This document shows positions 1-8,154 of a stretch of 64,000 nt of DNA, piece by piece. Position numbers and translations under genes: made by a program. The notes beneath the pieces were generated by a model. That model was given only the letters and a program-made list of their open reading frames with translations, searched no databases and was not told the origin of the DNA. Every line of letters starts with the position of its first letter. Position 1 is the stretch's first letter. This stretch comes from Thermodesulfovibrionales bacterium (GTDB lineage: Bacteria; Nitrospirota; Thermodesulfovibrionia; Thermodesulfovibrionales; Dissulfurispiraceae), in assembly GCA_026415695.1 (NCBI GenBank), contig JAOAGP010000053.1, forward strand, positions 1 to 64,000, given 5' to 3'.

Positions 1-1
1 A

Positions 2-493
2 GAATATGTTAACAATCTTGATGACCCAGAGGTCAGGGATTATATAAATTCAAACATTGAAGAATATATTTATGAACTGAGTGTTGATAAACAAGTATAT
101 GTTGATTATGAATTCGTAATAGGGATAGAATGCAAGGCATATGCAGAAAATGCGATGTTAAAAAGGATGCTTGTTGACTTTAGTTTGTTAAAAACAATCT
201 TTCCAAATATCAGTTGTTATTTATTTCAACTTGAAAGTCAACTTGGTGGTGATTATTCTGAGATAAGAAGGATTACATACGGTAGTAAGCCAACACATAC
301 ATTAATGTCATATTTTCCTGATGTAAGGTTAAAGATTGTTACTTTTCTTAAAGGTGAACGCAAGGTTGATAAGCCAATACATAAATCAAAATACTTTAAA
401 CCATTAGACAGAAATCAAATAAAAAAGGCAATATCTCTATTAAAGGAAGATTTAAAAAGATACTTGCCAGGAAAATCATCTTTTTCAAGATAA
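2..493 (+). CDS. C-terminal part of a PD-(D/E)XK-type endonuclease (partial)
   Basis: This reading frame is open from the first bases of the window, so the gene starts upstream. About 163 residues are visible. A hydrophobic strand ends in G-I-E-C-K (E43-C44-K45 counted from base 2), with acidic residues D35 and E37 just before it. This is the usual arrangement of the catalytic E-X-K half of a PD-(D/E)XK nuclease. The rest is a basic, helix-rich tail. The family resembles small type II restriction enzymes, but I cannot name a specificity and no methyltransferase partner is visible inside the window. An ATG at 155 lies inside the domain and is not the likely start, because that choice would remove the E-X-K motif. 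The nuclease fold is an inference from one motif. Confidence 0.55.
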   Translation, partial: EYVNNLDDPEVRDYINSNIEEYIYELSVDKQVYVDYEFVIGIECKAYAENAMLKRMLVDFSLLKTIFPNISCYLFQLESQLGGDYSEIRRITYGSKPTHTLMSYFPDVRLKIVTFLKGERKVDKPIHKSKYFKPLDRNQIKKAISLLKEDLKRYLPGKSSFSR

Positions 494-573
494 TGAAACA
501 CAGATCATTTGAGGTTTGATTAAAGTTCTACATAATTAGTTGAACTCATAAACATGTTTAATAAGGAAAATCA

Positions 574-3129
574 ATGTCAGATAATACGCCATTAATGAAA
601 CAGTATTCATCCATAAAGGAGAGATACCCTGATTGTATCGTCTTTTTCAGGCTTGGTGATTTTTACGAGATGTTTGATGAGGATGCAAAGATAGCATCTT
701 CAATACTTCAGATTACTCTCACATCACGAGATAAAAACAAGGATGAACCGATTGCAATGTGTGGTGTGCCCCATTTTTCAGCAGATATTTATATCTCCAA
801 ACTCATAAAGGCAGGTTATAAGGTTGCTATATGTGAACAGGTAGAAGACCCAAAGTCTGCAAAAGGGATAGTCAAACGGGAGGTTGTAAAGGTAATTACA
901 CCGGGCACCTATTCATCGGATGAGCCAACTGAAAATACATACATCATGGGTTTATTCCTAAAGGATGAAACATACGGCGTTGCACTTGCTGATCTATCCA
1001 CAGGGGATTTTATACTCTTTGAGACCAACAATGATATACAAGACGAGGTATCTCGTTATGAGCCAAAGGAATTGCTAATCCCCGAAAGCCTCAAAGACAT
1101 CATTTTAGATGCTCAATTTGAAGGGATATTTAAGACATACTATGAGGATTGGCTCTTTGACTATCCTGATGCATACAAAAGGATGCTTAATCATTTTAAT
1201 GTTTCCACACTTGAGGGATACGGCTGCGACAATCTTCATGCAGCAATCTGTGCAGGTGGCGCTCTGCTTCATTATCTGACAGAAAATCTTAATAGTTTAA
1301 CATTCAAAGGGATAAAGGTAATAAGAACAAATGAATACATGTATATTGACAATACAACAAAGCGCAATCTTGAGATTACACAAAACCTCAAGGACGGAAC
1401 CATGAAAGGCTCACTGCTGTGGATATTGGATCACACCCAAACACCAATGGGGGCAAGACTGTTAAGAAGTGCTATTACAAAACCTCTAATGTCATTAGTT
1501 GAAATAAAAAAGAGACAGAATGCTGTTAAGACACTAATTGAGGATTATGCCTTACTTGAGGAGTTAAGGACTACATTAAGAAACATTAATGATATACAGA
1601 GACTTGCTTCAAAGATAATTAATGAAAGCATATCCCCGAAAGAAATCATTGTGCTTAAGTCATCGGTTTCTTATCTGCCAAAGATTAAAAGGGCTCTTGT
1701 GAGATCTGAAAATTCATACATAAAAGAGATTGGTGTTGAGATATCTGAATTACAAGATTTGAGGGATATTATTCAGAATGCAATAGTTGATGCCCCTTCA
1801 AATACAGTTGGTGAAGGAGGGGTAATAAGAACAGGTTATAACAAGGAGATAGATGAATTAAGGATTATTTCTTCGGATGCAAAGGGATACATCGCAAATT
1901 TAGAGCAGGAAGAAAGGATAAAGACAGGCATATCATCCTTGAAGATTGGTTACAACAAGGTGTTTGGTTACTACATAGAGGTTACCAATCCAAACCTACA
2001 GTTTGTCCCACCAGATTATATTAGGAAACAAACCCTCACAAACTGCGAAAGATTTATAACCCCTGATTTAAAAGATTACGAGGCAAAGGTCTTAAATGCG
2101 GAGCAGAGGCTCAAAGAACTGGAAACCGAAGAGTATAGAAGACTCGTAATCTCAATAAAGCGATTCACTGAAGATTTGTTTAAGACTTCTGATGCAGTGG
2201 GTATGATTGATTTTTTGTTGTCTCTTGCAACTGTAGCAAAGAGAAACGATTATACAATGCCAACGGTTGATGATTCCGATACCATAGAGATACAAGAGGG
2301 TAGGCATCCAATAGTTGAAAAGTTGATTAAAGACAGGACTATTGCGGTTGATAGCAATGCCTTTATCCCAAATGACTGTTTGTTAGATAAGAAGGACAAC
2401 ATGATACTAATCATCACAGGTCCGAACATGGCTGGTAAGTCCACATACATGAGGCAGGTTGCGCTTATATCGCTCATGGCTCAGATTGGTTCTTATGTGC
2501 CAGCTACAAAGGCAAGGATAGGGCTAATTGACAGGATATTTACGCGCATTGGGGCATCTGACTTCATCACAAGGGGTCAGAGTACATTCATGGTTGAGAT
2601 GCTTGAGACTGCAAACATATTAAACAATGCAACAGACAGGAGTTTAATCCTACTTGATGAGATTGGACGTGGCACAAGCACCTTTGATGGGATTAGTATT
2701 GCGTGGGCAGTAGTTGAGTATCTCGCTCAGGTGATAAAGGCAAGGACGCTTTTTGCTACACACTATCATGAACTGACAGATTTGGAATTTAGGATTGATA
2801 ATGTAAAAAACTACAATGTGCTTGTCAGAGAATGGGGTGACAGTATTATCTTTTTACACAGGGTTGAAAAAGGCTCTGCGGATAAGAGTTATGGGATACA
2901 GGTAGGTAGGCTTGCGGGTATTCCTGAAAAGGTGGTAGCAAGGGCTAAAGAGATATTGTCGAGGTTAGAAAAGAAGGAAGCCGAGATAACAACAAAACGG
3001 TCTGTCCAGTTAAGCCTTTTTGGAGATGCAAGTATTGAGGATGAGATATTAAACCTTGATTTGCAAAACATGACACCACAAAAGGCACTTAAAAAACTCA
3101 AGGAGTTACAAGCAAGGCTAATGAGATGA
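574..3129 (+). CDS. mutS: DNA mismatch repair ATPase MutS
   Basis: MutS recognises base mismatches and small loops and starts methyl-independent mismatch repair with MutL. The 851-residue length is normal for MutS1. The mismatch-reading Phe-X-Glu motif is F30-Y31-E32 in the N-terminal domain. Connector, lever and clamp regions follow. The ATPase domain carries the Walker A motif GPNMAGKS at 616-623, a Walker B segment ending D695-E696, and the signature GRGTSTFDG. A helix-turn-helix dimerisation tail closes the protein. The ATG is preceded by AAGGAAAA. It is the first gene of a tight run with coaE, ribF, motA and motB, and its stop overlaps the coaE start by four bases (ATGA). Confidence 0.97.
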   Translation: MSDNTPLMKQYSSIKERYPDCIVFFRLGDFYEMFDEDAKIASSILQITLTSRDKNKDEPIAMCGVPHFSADIYISKLIKAGYKVAICEQVEDPKSAKGIVKREVVKVITPGTYSSDEPTENTYIMGLFLKDETYGVALADLSTGDFILFETNNDIQDEVSRYEPKELLIPESLKDIILDAQFEGIFKTYYEDWLFDYPDAYKRMLNHFNVSTLEGYGCDNLHAAICAGGALLHYLTENLNSLTFKGIKVIRTNEYMYIDNTTKRNLEITQNLKDGTMKGSLLWILDHTQTPMGARLLRSAITKPLMSLVEIKKRQNAVKTLIEDYALLEELRTTLRNINDIQRLASKIINESISPKEIIVLKSSVSYLPKIKRALVRSENSYIKEIGVEISELQDLRDIIQNAIVDAPSNTVGEGGVIRTGYNKEIDELRIISSDAKGYIANLEQEERIKTGISSLKIGYNKVFGYYIEVTNPNLQFVPPDYIRKQTLTNCERFITPDLKDYEAKVLNAEQRLKELETEEYRRLVISIKRFTEDLFKTSDAVGMIDFLLSLATVAKRNDYTMPTVDDSDTIEIQEGRHPIVEKLIKDRTIAVDSNAFIPNDCLLDKKDNMILIITGPNMAGKSTYMRQVALISLMAQIGSYVPATKARIGLIDRIFTRIGASDFITRGQSTFMVEMLETANILNNATDRSLILLDEIGRGTSTFDGISIAWAVVEYLAQVIKARTLFATHYHELTDLEFRIDNVKNYNVLVREWGDSIIFLHRVEKGSADKSYGIQVGRLAGIPEKVVARAKEILSRLEKKEAEITTKRSVQLSLFGDASIEDEILNLDLQNMTPQKALKKLKELQARLMR

Positions 3130-3734
3130 TAAGGGTTGCTCTGACTGGCAATATTGGAATGGGTAAGACTACAGCGGCTAAGATATTTCAATCTTTAGGT
3201 GCCTGTGTTGTTTACACTGATGAGATTGTCAGAGTTCTGTTAGACAAATATGATGTAAAAAAAAGGCTCTGTGAGGTCTTCGGTGATTTTGTTGTCAAGG
3301 ACAACATCTTGGATAAGAGGGTTTTGGCAGATATTGTTTTTAGAGATGATTGTAAGCGAATGCAGTTAGAAGATATATTGCATCCATTAGTTTTTGAGGA
3401 GGTAGAGAGGGTCTGTGTTAGATGCGGCAAAGACAGCATTGTTGTAGTTGAAGCCCCTATAATATTTGAGAGGGGATACCAGAAATCCTTTGATAAGACT
3501 ATTACTGTCTTTTGTGATGAGGATATAGCAATAAAGAGATTGCTATTAAAGGGTTTTAATAAGGAAGAGGCGACCTTGAGACTTAAGTCTCAGATGCCAA
3601 TCAGCAGAAAGTGTGAGATGTCAGACTTTGTAATAGACAATAACGGCAGTATTGAAGACTTGCATAGGCAGGTTACGACGATATACCAAACATTAGAAAG
3701 GATAAAAGATGGTAGAGGTAAAAGGGATATTTAG
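3126..3734 (+). CDS. coaE: dephospho-CoA kinase
   Basis: CoaE phosphorylates the 3'-hydroxyl of dephospho-CoA in the last step of coenzyme A synthesis in the cytosol. The protein has 202 residues, as usual. It starts with the P-loop GNIGMGKTT near residues 8-16, followed by a Y-T-D-E-I segment and an H-P-L motif (from ILHPLVFEE) typical of the substrate-binding part of the family. It is translationally coupled to mutS by an ATGA overlap, and its end overlaps the start of ribF by 26 bases, so the three genes are almost certainly one transcript. Confidence 0.93.
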   Translation: MIRVALTGNIGMGKTTAAKIFQSLGACVVYTDEIVRVLLDKYDVKKRLCEVFGDFVVKDNILDKRVLADIVFRDDCKRMQLEDILHPLVFEEVERVCVRCGKDSIVVVEAPIIFERGYQKSFDKTITVFCDEDIAIKRLLLKGFNKEEATLRLKSQMPISRKCEMSDFVIDNNGSIEDLHRQVTTIYQTLERIKDGRGKRDI

Positions 3735-4662
3735 TGATGATGAGATAAAAGACCCTGTCATTACTATTGGTAATTTTGACGGTGTTCATATCGGTCATCA
3801 AAAGGTCTTTAATGTGTTGATTGAAAAGGCAAGAGAGTTACAAGGCACCCCTACGGTTATGACCTTTTATCCACATCCTGTGAAGGTTCTCATGCCAGAT
3901 AAGGATATTAAAATGATTACTACCCTTCAAGACAGGGTTACACTCTTTGAAAGAAATGGTATCAAGGGTGTGATTGTCATTGAATTTGACAAGGCATTTG
4001 CAAGCATACCAGCAGAGGTATTCATAAAGGATATACTTGTTGGCAGATTGGGGATTAAGGGTGTAGTGGTTGGAAGTAATTATGTGTTTGGTAAAGGTAA
4101 GAAGGGAACTACCGACTTGCTAAAACAAAGAGGCAAGGATTTTGGTTTTAAGGTTCATATTGTTAGTTCTAAAATGGTAGGACAAAACATAGCAAGTAGT
4201 AGTAAGATAAGACAGCTCATATCAAAGGGTAAGATAAAAGATGCCAATGAGATGTTAGGCAGGGCTTATCATATCAATGGTGTAGTTATAAAGGGGACAG
4301 GCAGAGGCAAACAACTCCTTAATATTGCTACAGCAAATCTATCCACACAAAATGAGTTGGTCCCTTCTGACGGAGTCTATGCCGTTAAAGTAACCCTTTT
4401 TGAAAATGGGATTAATACATATGATGCTGTTGCAAATATTGGTAATAACCCGACATTTAGTAATGTTCAAAAGAGTTATGAGGTTCATATATTTGACTTT
4501 GATACTGATATTTTAGGCAAAGAGGTAAGATTGCACTTCATCAAGAGGATACGAGATGAGATGAGATTTAAGACAGTAGATGACTTGAGGTCACAGATTT
4601 TGAGGGATGTTGAGGTGGCAAAGGGCATGTTATTAAAACAGGATTATAATATATTCGTTTAA
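3709..4662 (+). CDS. ribF: bifunctional riboflavin kinase / FAD synthetase
   Basis: RibF converts riboflavin to FMN and then to FAD. The N-terminal nucleotidyltransferase half (about residues 1-155) has GNFDGVHIGHQ, which contains the HXGH-type adenylylation motif. The C-terminal kinase half (about 185-310) has the T-A-N-L stretch and DGVYAVKV characteristic of riboflavin kinase. The length of 317 residues is normal. The ATG lies inside the end of coaE. An alternative start further down would cut the first strand of the Rossmann fold, so this start is preferred. FMN and FAD are cofactors of the Rnf complex encoded downstream. Confidence 0.94.
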   Translation: MVEVKGIFSDDEIKDPVITIGNFDGVHIGHQKVFNVLIEKARELQGTPTVMTFYPHPVKVLMPDKDIKMITTLQDRVTLFERNGIKGVIVIEFDKAFASIPAEVFIKDILVGRLGIKGVVVGSNYVFGKGKKGTTDLLKQRGKDFGFKVHIVSSKMVGQNIASSSKIRQLISKGKIKDANEMLGRAYHINGVVIKGTGRGKQLLNIATANLSTQNELVPSDGVYAVKVTLFENGINTYDAVANIGNNPTFSNVQKSYEVHIFDFDTDILGKEVRLHFIKRIRDEMRFKTVDDLRSQILRDVEVAKGMLLKQDYNIFV

Positions 4663-4665
4663 AAG

Positions 4666-5418
4666 ATGGATATAGCGTCATTTCTTGGTCTATTAATCGG
4701 TTTTTTGGCGATTGCAATAGGTAACTTTGCTGAGGGAGGCCAAATAGGGCACCTCCTTCAAGTTGCTGCAGCGATGATAGTGTTTGGTGGCACATTTGGC
4801 GCAGTCTTACTAAGTTATTCCTTAAAAGACATCTTGGATGCCTTTAGGGTGTTAAAAAAGGTCTTTACTGATGACGCTTTCAACCCTCATGATGTCATTG
4901 ATGATATATTAAGTATACTTACAAAGGCAAGAAAGATGGGGCTCATCGCACTTGAAAACGAGATAAATGCTATTGAGCATCCTTTTTTAAAAAGGGGGTT
5001 AGGGCTAATAATAGATGGAATGCAACCCGTCATGGTCAAAGAGGTCTTATCCAGAGAGATTGATATCTATGAGGAATACTACAAGAGGATTTCAAAGATC
5101 TATGAATCTGCTGGAGGATTTGCCCCTACAATCGGTATCTTAGGTGCTGTACTCGGACTTATTCATGTGATGCAGAATGTTACAGACCCATCAAAGATTG
5201 GAGGGGGTATAGCAGTTGCCTTCGTTGCAACAATATATGGGGTTGGTTCTGCAAATCTCGTCTTTATACCCATCGCAAAAAAGATTCAAAATAAGGTTAA
5301 ACGCGACATAGTAATCATGGAGATGATAATTGAGGGCATTATGGGGATTGAAAGTGGTTTAAATCCTTATTTTCTTAAGAATCGTCTGAACGCATTTTTG
5401 GATAACTACTATGATTAG
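4666..5418 (+). CDS. motA: flagellar motor stator protein MotA
   Basis: MotA is the membrane stator subunit that surrounds MotB and turns the flagellar rotor. This 250-residue protein has two N-terminal transmembrane segments, a cytoplasmic loop (about residues 60-150) and two further segments. The conserved proline region is G-G-F-A-P-T-I-G-I-L-G-A-V-L-G. Its N-terminus fits the shorter MotA/PomA type. It starts three bases after ribF and overlaps motB by eight bases, so the stator pair is co-translated. The driving ion, proton or sodium, cannot be read safely from the sequence. Confidence 0.92.
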   Translation: MDIASFLGLLIGFLAIAIGNFAEGGQIGHLLQVAAAMIVFGGTFGAVLLSYSLKDILDAFRVLKKVFTDDAFNPHDVIDDILSILTKARKMGLIALENEINAIEHPFLKRGLGLIIDGMQPVMVKEVLSREIDIYEEYYKRISKIYESAGGFAPTIGILGAVLGLIHVMQNVTDPSKIGGGIAVAFVATIYGVGSANLVFIPIAKKIQNKVKRDIVIMEMIIEGIMGIESGLNPYFLKNRLNAFLDNYYD

Positions 5419-6052
5419 GAAAAAGAAAAAAGAGGAAGAAGGCGAAAACCTTGACCGTTGGTTGATTTCGTATGCGGATTTCATCACACTGTTATTTACT
5501 TTTTTTGCTGCACTGTATGCACTTTCAACATTGGATAAACTAAAAGCAGAAAAGTTTAGTGGCTCTTTAAGACAAGCATTTTCTATCATAGAACAACCAA
5601 TCTACCTATATGAACAAAGAAACACAATGATCTTTGAAGATATAAGAGAGCTGATTCATGAACTGCCCGGTGTAAATGTGAAAAGGGATTCACGAGGCAT
5701 CGTAATAACATTGACGGACGCAATTTCATTTGCCTCAGGTTCTGCAGAATTAACCAATGAGATAAAACCGTTTTTAGACGGAGTATCAAGGATACTACGG
5801 ACAATTACAAACAAGATCACAATAGAAGGTCATACTGACAATGTGCCGATTGTAAGTGGACGATACCATTCAAACTTTGAACTATCAACTGCAAGGGCAT
5901 CATCGGTCTTAAGGTATTTTATTGACAAAGGTCTAATGCCTGATAGATTTGCAATCGCTGGCTATGGTGAGTTTAGGCCTATTGCCGATAATACTAATGC
6001 CGATGGGAGGGCAAGAAACAGAAGGGTTGAGATAATAATACACCCCTATTGA
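5411..6052 (+). CDS. motB: flagellar motor stator protein MotB
   Basis: MotB anchors the stator to peptidoglycan and carries the ion-binding aspartate. The single transmembrane helix begins in W-L-I-S-Y-A-D-F-I-T-L-L-F, which places the essential Asp at residue 23. The C-terminal OmpA/MotB domain shows EGHTDNVPI and LSTARASSV, the peptidoglycan-binding signature. The basic N-terminus (MIRKKKKEEE) is the usual short cytoplasmic tail. The 213-residue length is on the short side for MotB but no domain is missing. Confidence 0.93.
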   Translation: MIRKKKKEEEGENLDRWLISYADFITLLFTFFAALYALSTLDKLKAEKFSGSLRQAFSIIEQPIYLYEQRNTMIFEDIRELIHELPGVNVKRDSRGIVITLTDAISFASGSAELTNEIKPFLDGVSRILRTITNKITIEGHTDNVPIVSGRYHSNFELSTARASSVLRYFIDKGLMPDRFAIAGYGEFRPIADNTNADGRARNRRVEIIIHPY

Positions 6053-6140
6053 GGCACTGATGTTGATAGTGTTTTAGCTATTAATCTTGCCACTACGATT
6101 TTTGAGTTCACAATATGATATAATTATAAACCTTTCAACC

Positions 6141-6677
6141 ATGACCCAAGAACAAGACAGATTTATACAAATGAGGGAGTTTTCAAGGGTAGATGCACAG
6201 ATTCCCTTTGAATTCAGAGTGGTTTCTTCTGATGAGGTAGAAAGGGCATTTTCTCGTGTTGCGGCAGATACTACCATCACATACTTCTCAACCCCTAAAG
6301 AGCATGAAGATAGGGTATTAGCGGAATGGTTAAAATTGATTAACAATAAGTTAGATTCAATCATTATGCTTTTGACATTTCATAGAGAAGGATTTTCTAC
6401 CTTGCCATACAAGGATGTGAATATTAGTGGCGGAGGTATGAGTTTTTACAGCAAGGAGCACTATGATATTGGAACAGTCTTGGAATTAAAGATGCTCCTG
6501 CCGATGTTTCCACCTGTGGCTATGTATGTGTATGGAGAGGTTGTGAAATCTGAATCCCATGAAGACAAATGGCTCATAGGGGTGAAGTTTATTAAGATAG
6601 AGGAAGAGATAAGGGACGAGATAGTCCGCTTTGTCTTTAAGAGGCAGAGGGAAACCTTGCGGGAGAGAAGAAAGTAG
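6141..6677 (+). CDS. PilZ-domain protein (likely cyclic-di-GMP receptor)
   Basis: PilZ domains bind cyclic di-GMP. An R-E-F-S-R segment (the RXXXR half of the binding site) lies near the N-terminus, and D-V-N-I-S-G-G-G near residue 95 supplies the (D/N)XSXXG half. The two halves are about 80 residues apart, wider than in a simple PilZ domain. The insertion between them is helical and may be a partner-binding element. I chose the ATG at 6141. An in-frame TTG at 6087 is less likely, and an ATG at 6174 is possible. None has a clear Shine-Dalgarno. A TATAAT lies at 6119-6124. The gene ends one base before the second motA, so it may tune motor function. Confidence 0.75.
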   Translation: MTQEQDRFIQMREFSRVDAQIPFEFRVVSSDEVERAFSRVAADTTITYFSTPKEHEDRVLAEWLKLINNKLDSIIMLLTFHREGFSTLPYKDVNISGGGMSFYSKEHYDIGTVLELKMLLPMFPPVAMYVYGEVVKSESHEDKWLIGVKFIKIEEEIRDEIVRFVFKRQRETLRERRK

Positions 6678-7529
6678 ATGTTTGTAATAATCGGTTGTAT
6701 AGTGGTCATAGTGTGTGTGTTAGGTGGTTACAAGATGCACGGAGGTAATCTTAGCGTTCTTGTCCAACCTTCAGAATACATTATAATAGTTGGTGCAGCA
6801 GTAGGAGGGCTAATAATTGCATCTCCCCCAAAGATATTGTCAATGATAATCAAAGGTATGATTGGCATGCTTTCTGCAAAATCTTACACAAAAAATGACT
6901 ACCTTGAGGCATTGATTCTTTTAAGTGATATATTCACAAAGATAAGAAAAGAAGGCCTTGTTTCTATAGAGGCAGATGTTGATAATCCAGAAGCAAGTCC
7001 AATATTTTCAAAATACCCAAACTTCCTAAAAAACCATCATGCCGTTGCTCTTGTAACAGATACACTAAGGACTGTGATGACAACAAGTATATCACCACAT
7101 GAACTTGAGGCACTTCTTGACAATGAGCTTGAGGCACATCACGAGGAGGCGATGATACCGTCAAATAGTGTAAACAACATGGCAGATAGCCTACCCGGAC
7201 TTGGTATTGTTGCTGCTGTTATGGGTGTTGTTATTACTATGGGTTATATTGACCAACCTCCAAATGTGTTGGGGAATCTCATCGGTGCGGCACTTGTTGG
7301 AACATTTACAGGAGTTCTATTATGCTACGGGTTTTTTGGTCCTATGGCAAGAAACCTTGCCGTGATAGCCAACGAAAGCAAGGAGTATATGAATGTCTTT
7401 AAGGTTGGGTTGGTTGCATTTGTGGGTGGGGCAGCACCTCAGATTGCGGTTGAATTTGCAAGAAGGGTTGTGCCTGCAGTGGTAAAACCATCTTTCCTTG
7501 AGGTAGAAGAGGCTATAAGAAAGAAATAG
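6678..7529 (+). CDS. motA: second MotA-family stator protein, without adjacent motB
   Basis: This 283-residue membrane protein is of the longer, E. coli-like MotA type. It starts with an FXXIG...VLGGY-X3-GG transmembrane segment and Q-P-S-E-Y, and carries L-P-G-L-G-I-V-A-A-V-M-G, which contains the conserved proline. It is clearly different from the MotA at 4666-5418. It directly follows the PilZ gene, but no second motB is nearby, so its MotB partner must be elsewhere or it shares the MotB at 5411. The context PilZ-MotA suggests a cyclic-di-GMP-sensitive second stator. That is an inference. Confidence 0.88.
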   Translation: MFVIIGCIVVIVCVLGGYKMHGGNLSVLVQPSEYIIIVGAAVGGLIIASPPKILSMIIKGMIGMLSAKSYTKNDYLEALILLSDIFTKIRKEGLVSIEADVDNPEASPIFSKYPNFLKNHHAVALVTDTLRTVMTTSISPHELEALLDNELEAHHEEAMIPSNSVNNMADSLPGLGIVAAVMGVVITMGYIDQPPNVLGNLIGAALVGTFTGVLLCYGFFGPMARNLAVIANESKEYMNVFKVGLVAFVGGAAPQIAVEFARRVVPAVVKPSFLEVEEAIRKK

Positions 7530-7537
7530 GAGGCATT

Positions 7538-8134
7538 ATGAAGATCTTAAGGTTTTTTGTTTTATTGTTATTGGTAGTTGTGATTTCTTGTTCAACATCT
7601 ACGGTCAGATACACACACGAGGAATTGAGAGGGTTTCCCCCAGACATACAGCAGAAGATAATCAAAGGGGAAATAAGCACCGGCATGACACCCCAACAGG
7701 TAAGATATTCATGGCATGCCCCAAAGAATGTAAAGACTACACAAACTAAAGACGGCAAGGTTGTTGAAGAATGGACATATTCATACATGGGGGCTTGTCC
7801 AGTTACCCTGTATTTTAGTGATGCCAAATTGCAATCAATAATTCTGACTGATGCCTCAAAGACATCCGAGATTAGATACACAAAGGAAGAGATAAAGGCT
7901 TACCCTCCTGATATCCAACAGATGATTATAAACGCACAAGTCTCAACAGACATGACACCATCACAGGTCAGAAACTCTTGGGGGAGTCCAGAAGGTGTGA
8001 GTTCATATAAGGTAGGGGAGAAAAATGTAGAAGAGTGGATATACACCTCATCTGCCCTTTGCAGGCTTTCTCTCATATTTTCAGAAGGTAAGGTCTCTGG
8101 TATAGTCAGGTCAGAGGGTTTTAGTAGCAGATAG
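7538..8134 (+). CDS. lipoprotein with two tandem BamE/SmpA-like repeats
   Basis: The signal peptide ends in V-I-S-C, placing the lipidated cysteine at residue 18. The mature part consists of two homologous halves, about residues 24-102 and 113-190. Each begins R-Y-T-(H/K)-E-E, continues P-P-D-I-Q-Q, M-T-P-X-Q-V-R-X-S-W and V-E-E-W-X-Y, and ends in a beta strand plus G/A-K. The motif M-T-P-x-Q-V followed by a G/A-x-P turn recalls SmpA/OmlA (BamE)-like domains, but the match is weak. The start has a GGAGG-like site. It follows motA by eight bases. The function is unknown. An envelope role is likely. Confidence 0.7.
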   Translation: MKILRFFVLLLLVVVISCSTSTVRYTHEELRGFPPDIQQKIIKGEISTGMTPQQVRYSWHAPKNVKTTQTKDGKVVEEWTYSYMGACPVTLYFSDAKLQSIILTDASKTSEIRYTKEEIKAYPPDIQQMIINAQVSTDMTPSQVRNSWGSPEGVSSYKVGEKNVEEWIYTSSALCRLSLIFSEGKVSGIVRSEGFSSR

Positions 8135-8154
8135 AAGGAGAGTATAGACAAAAA

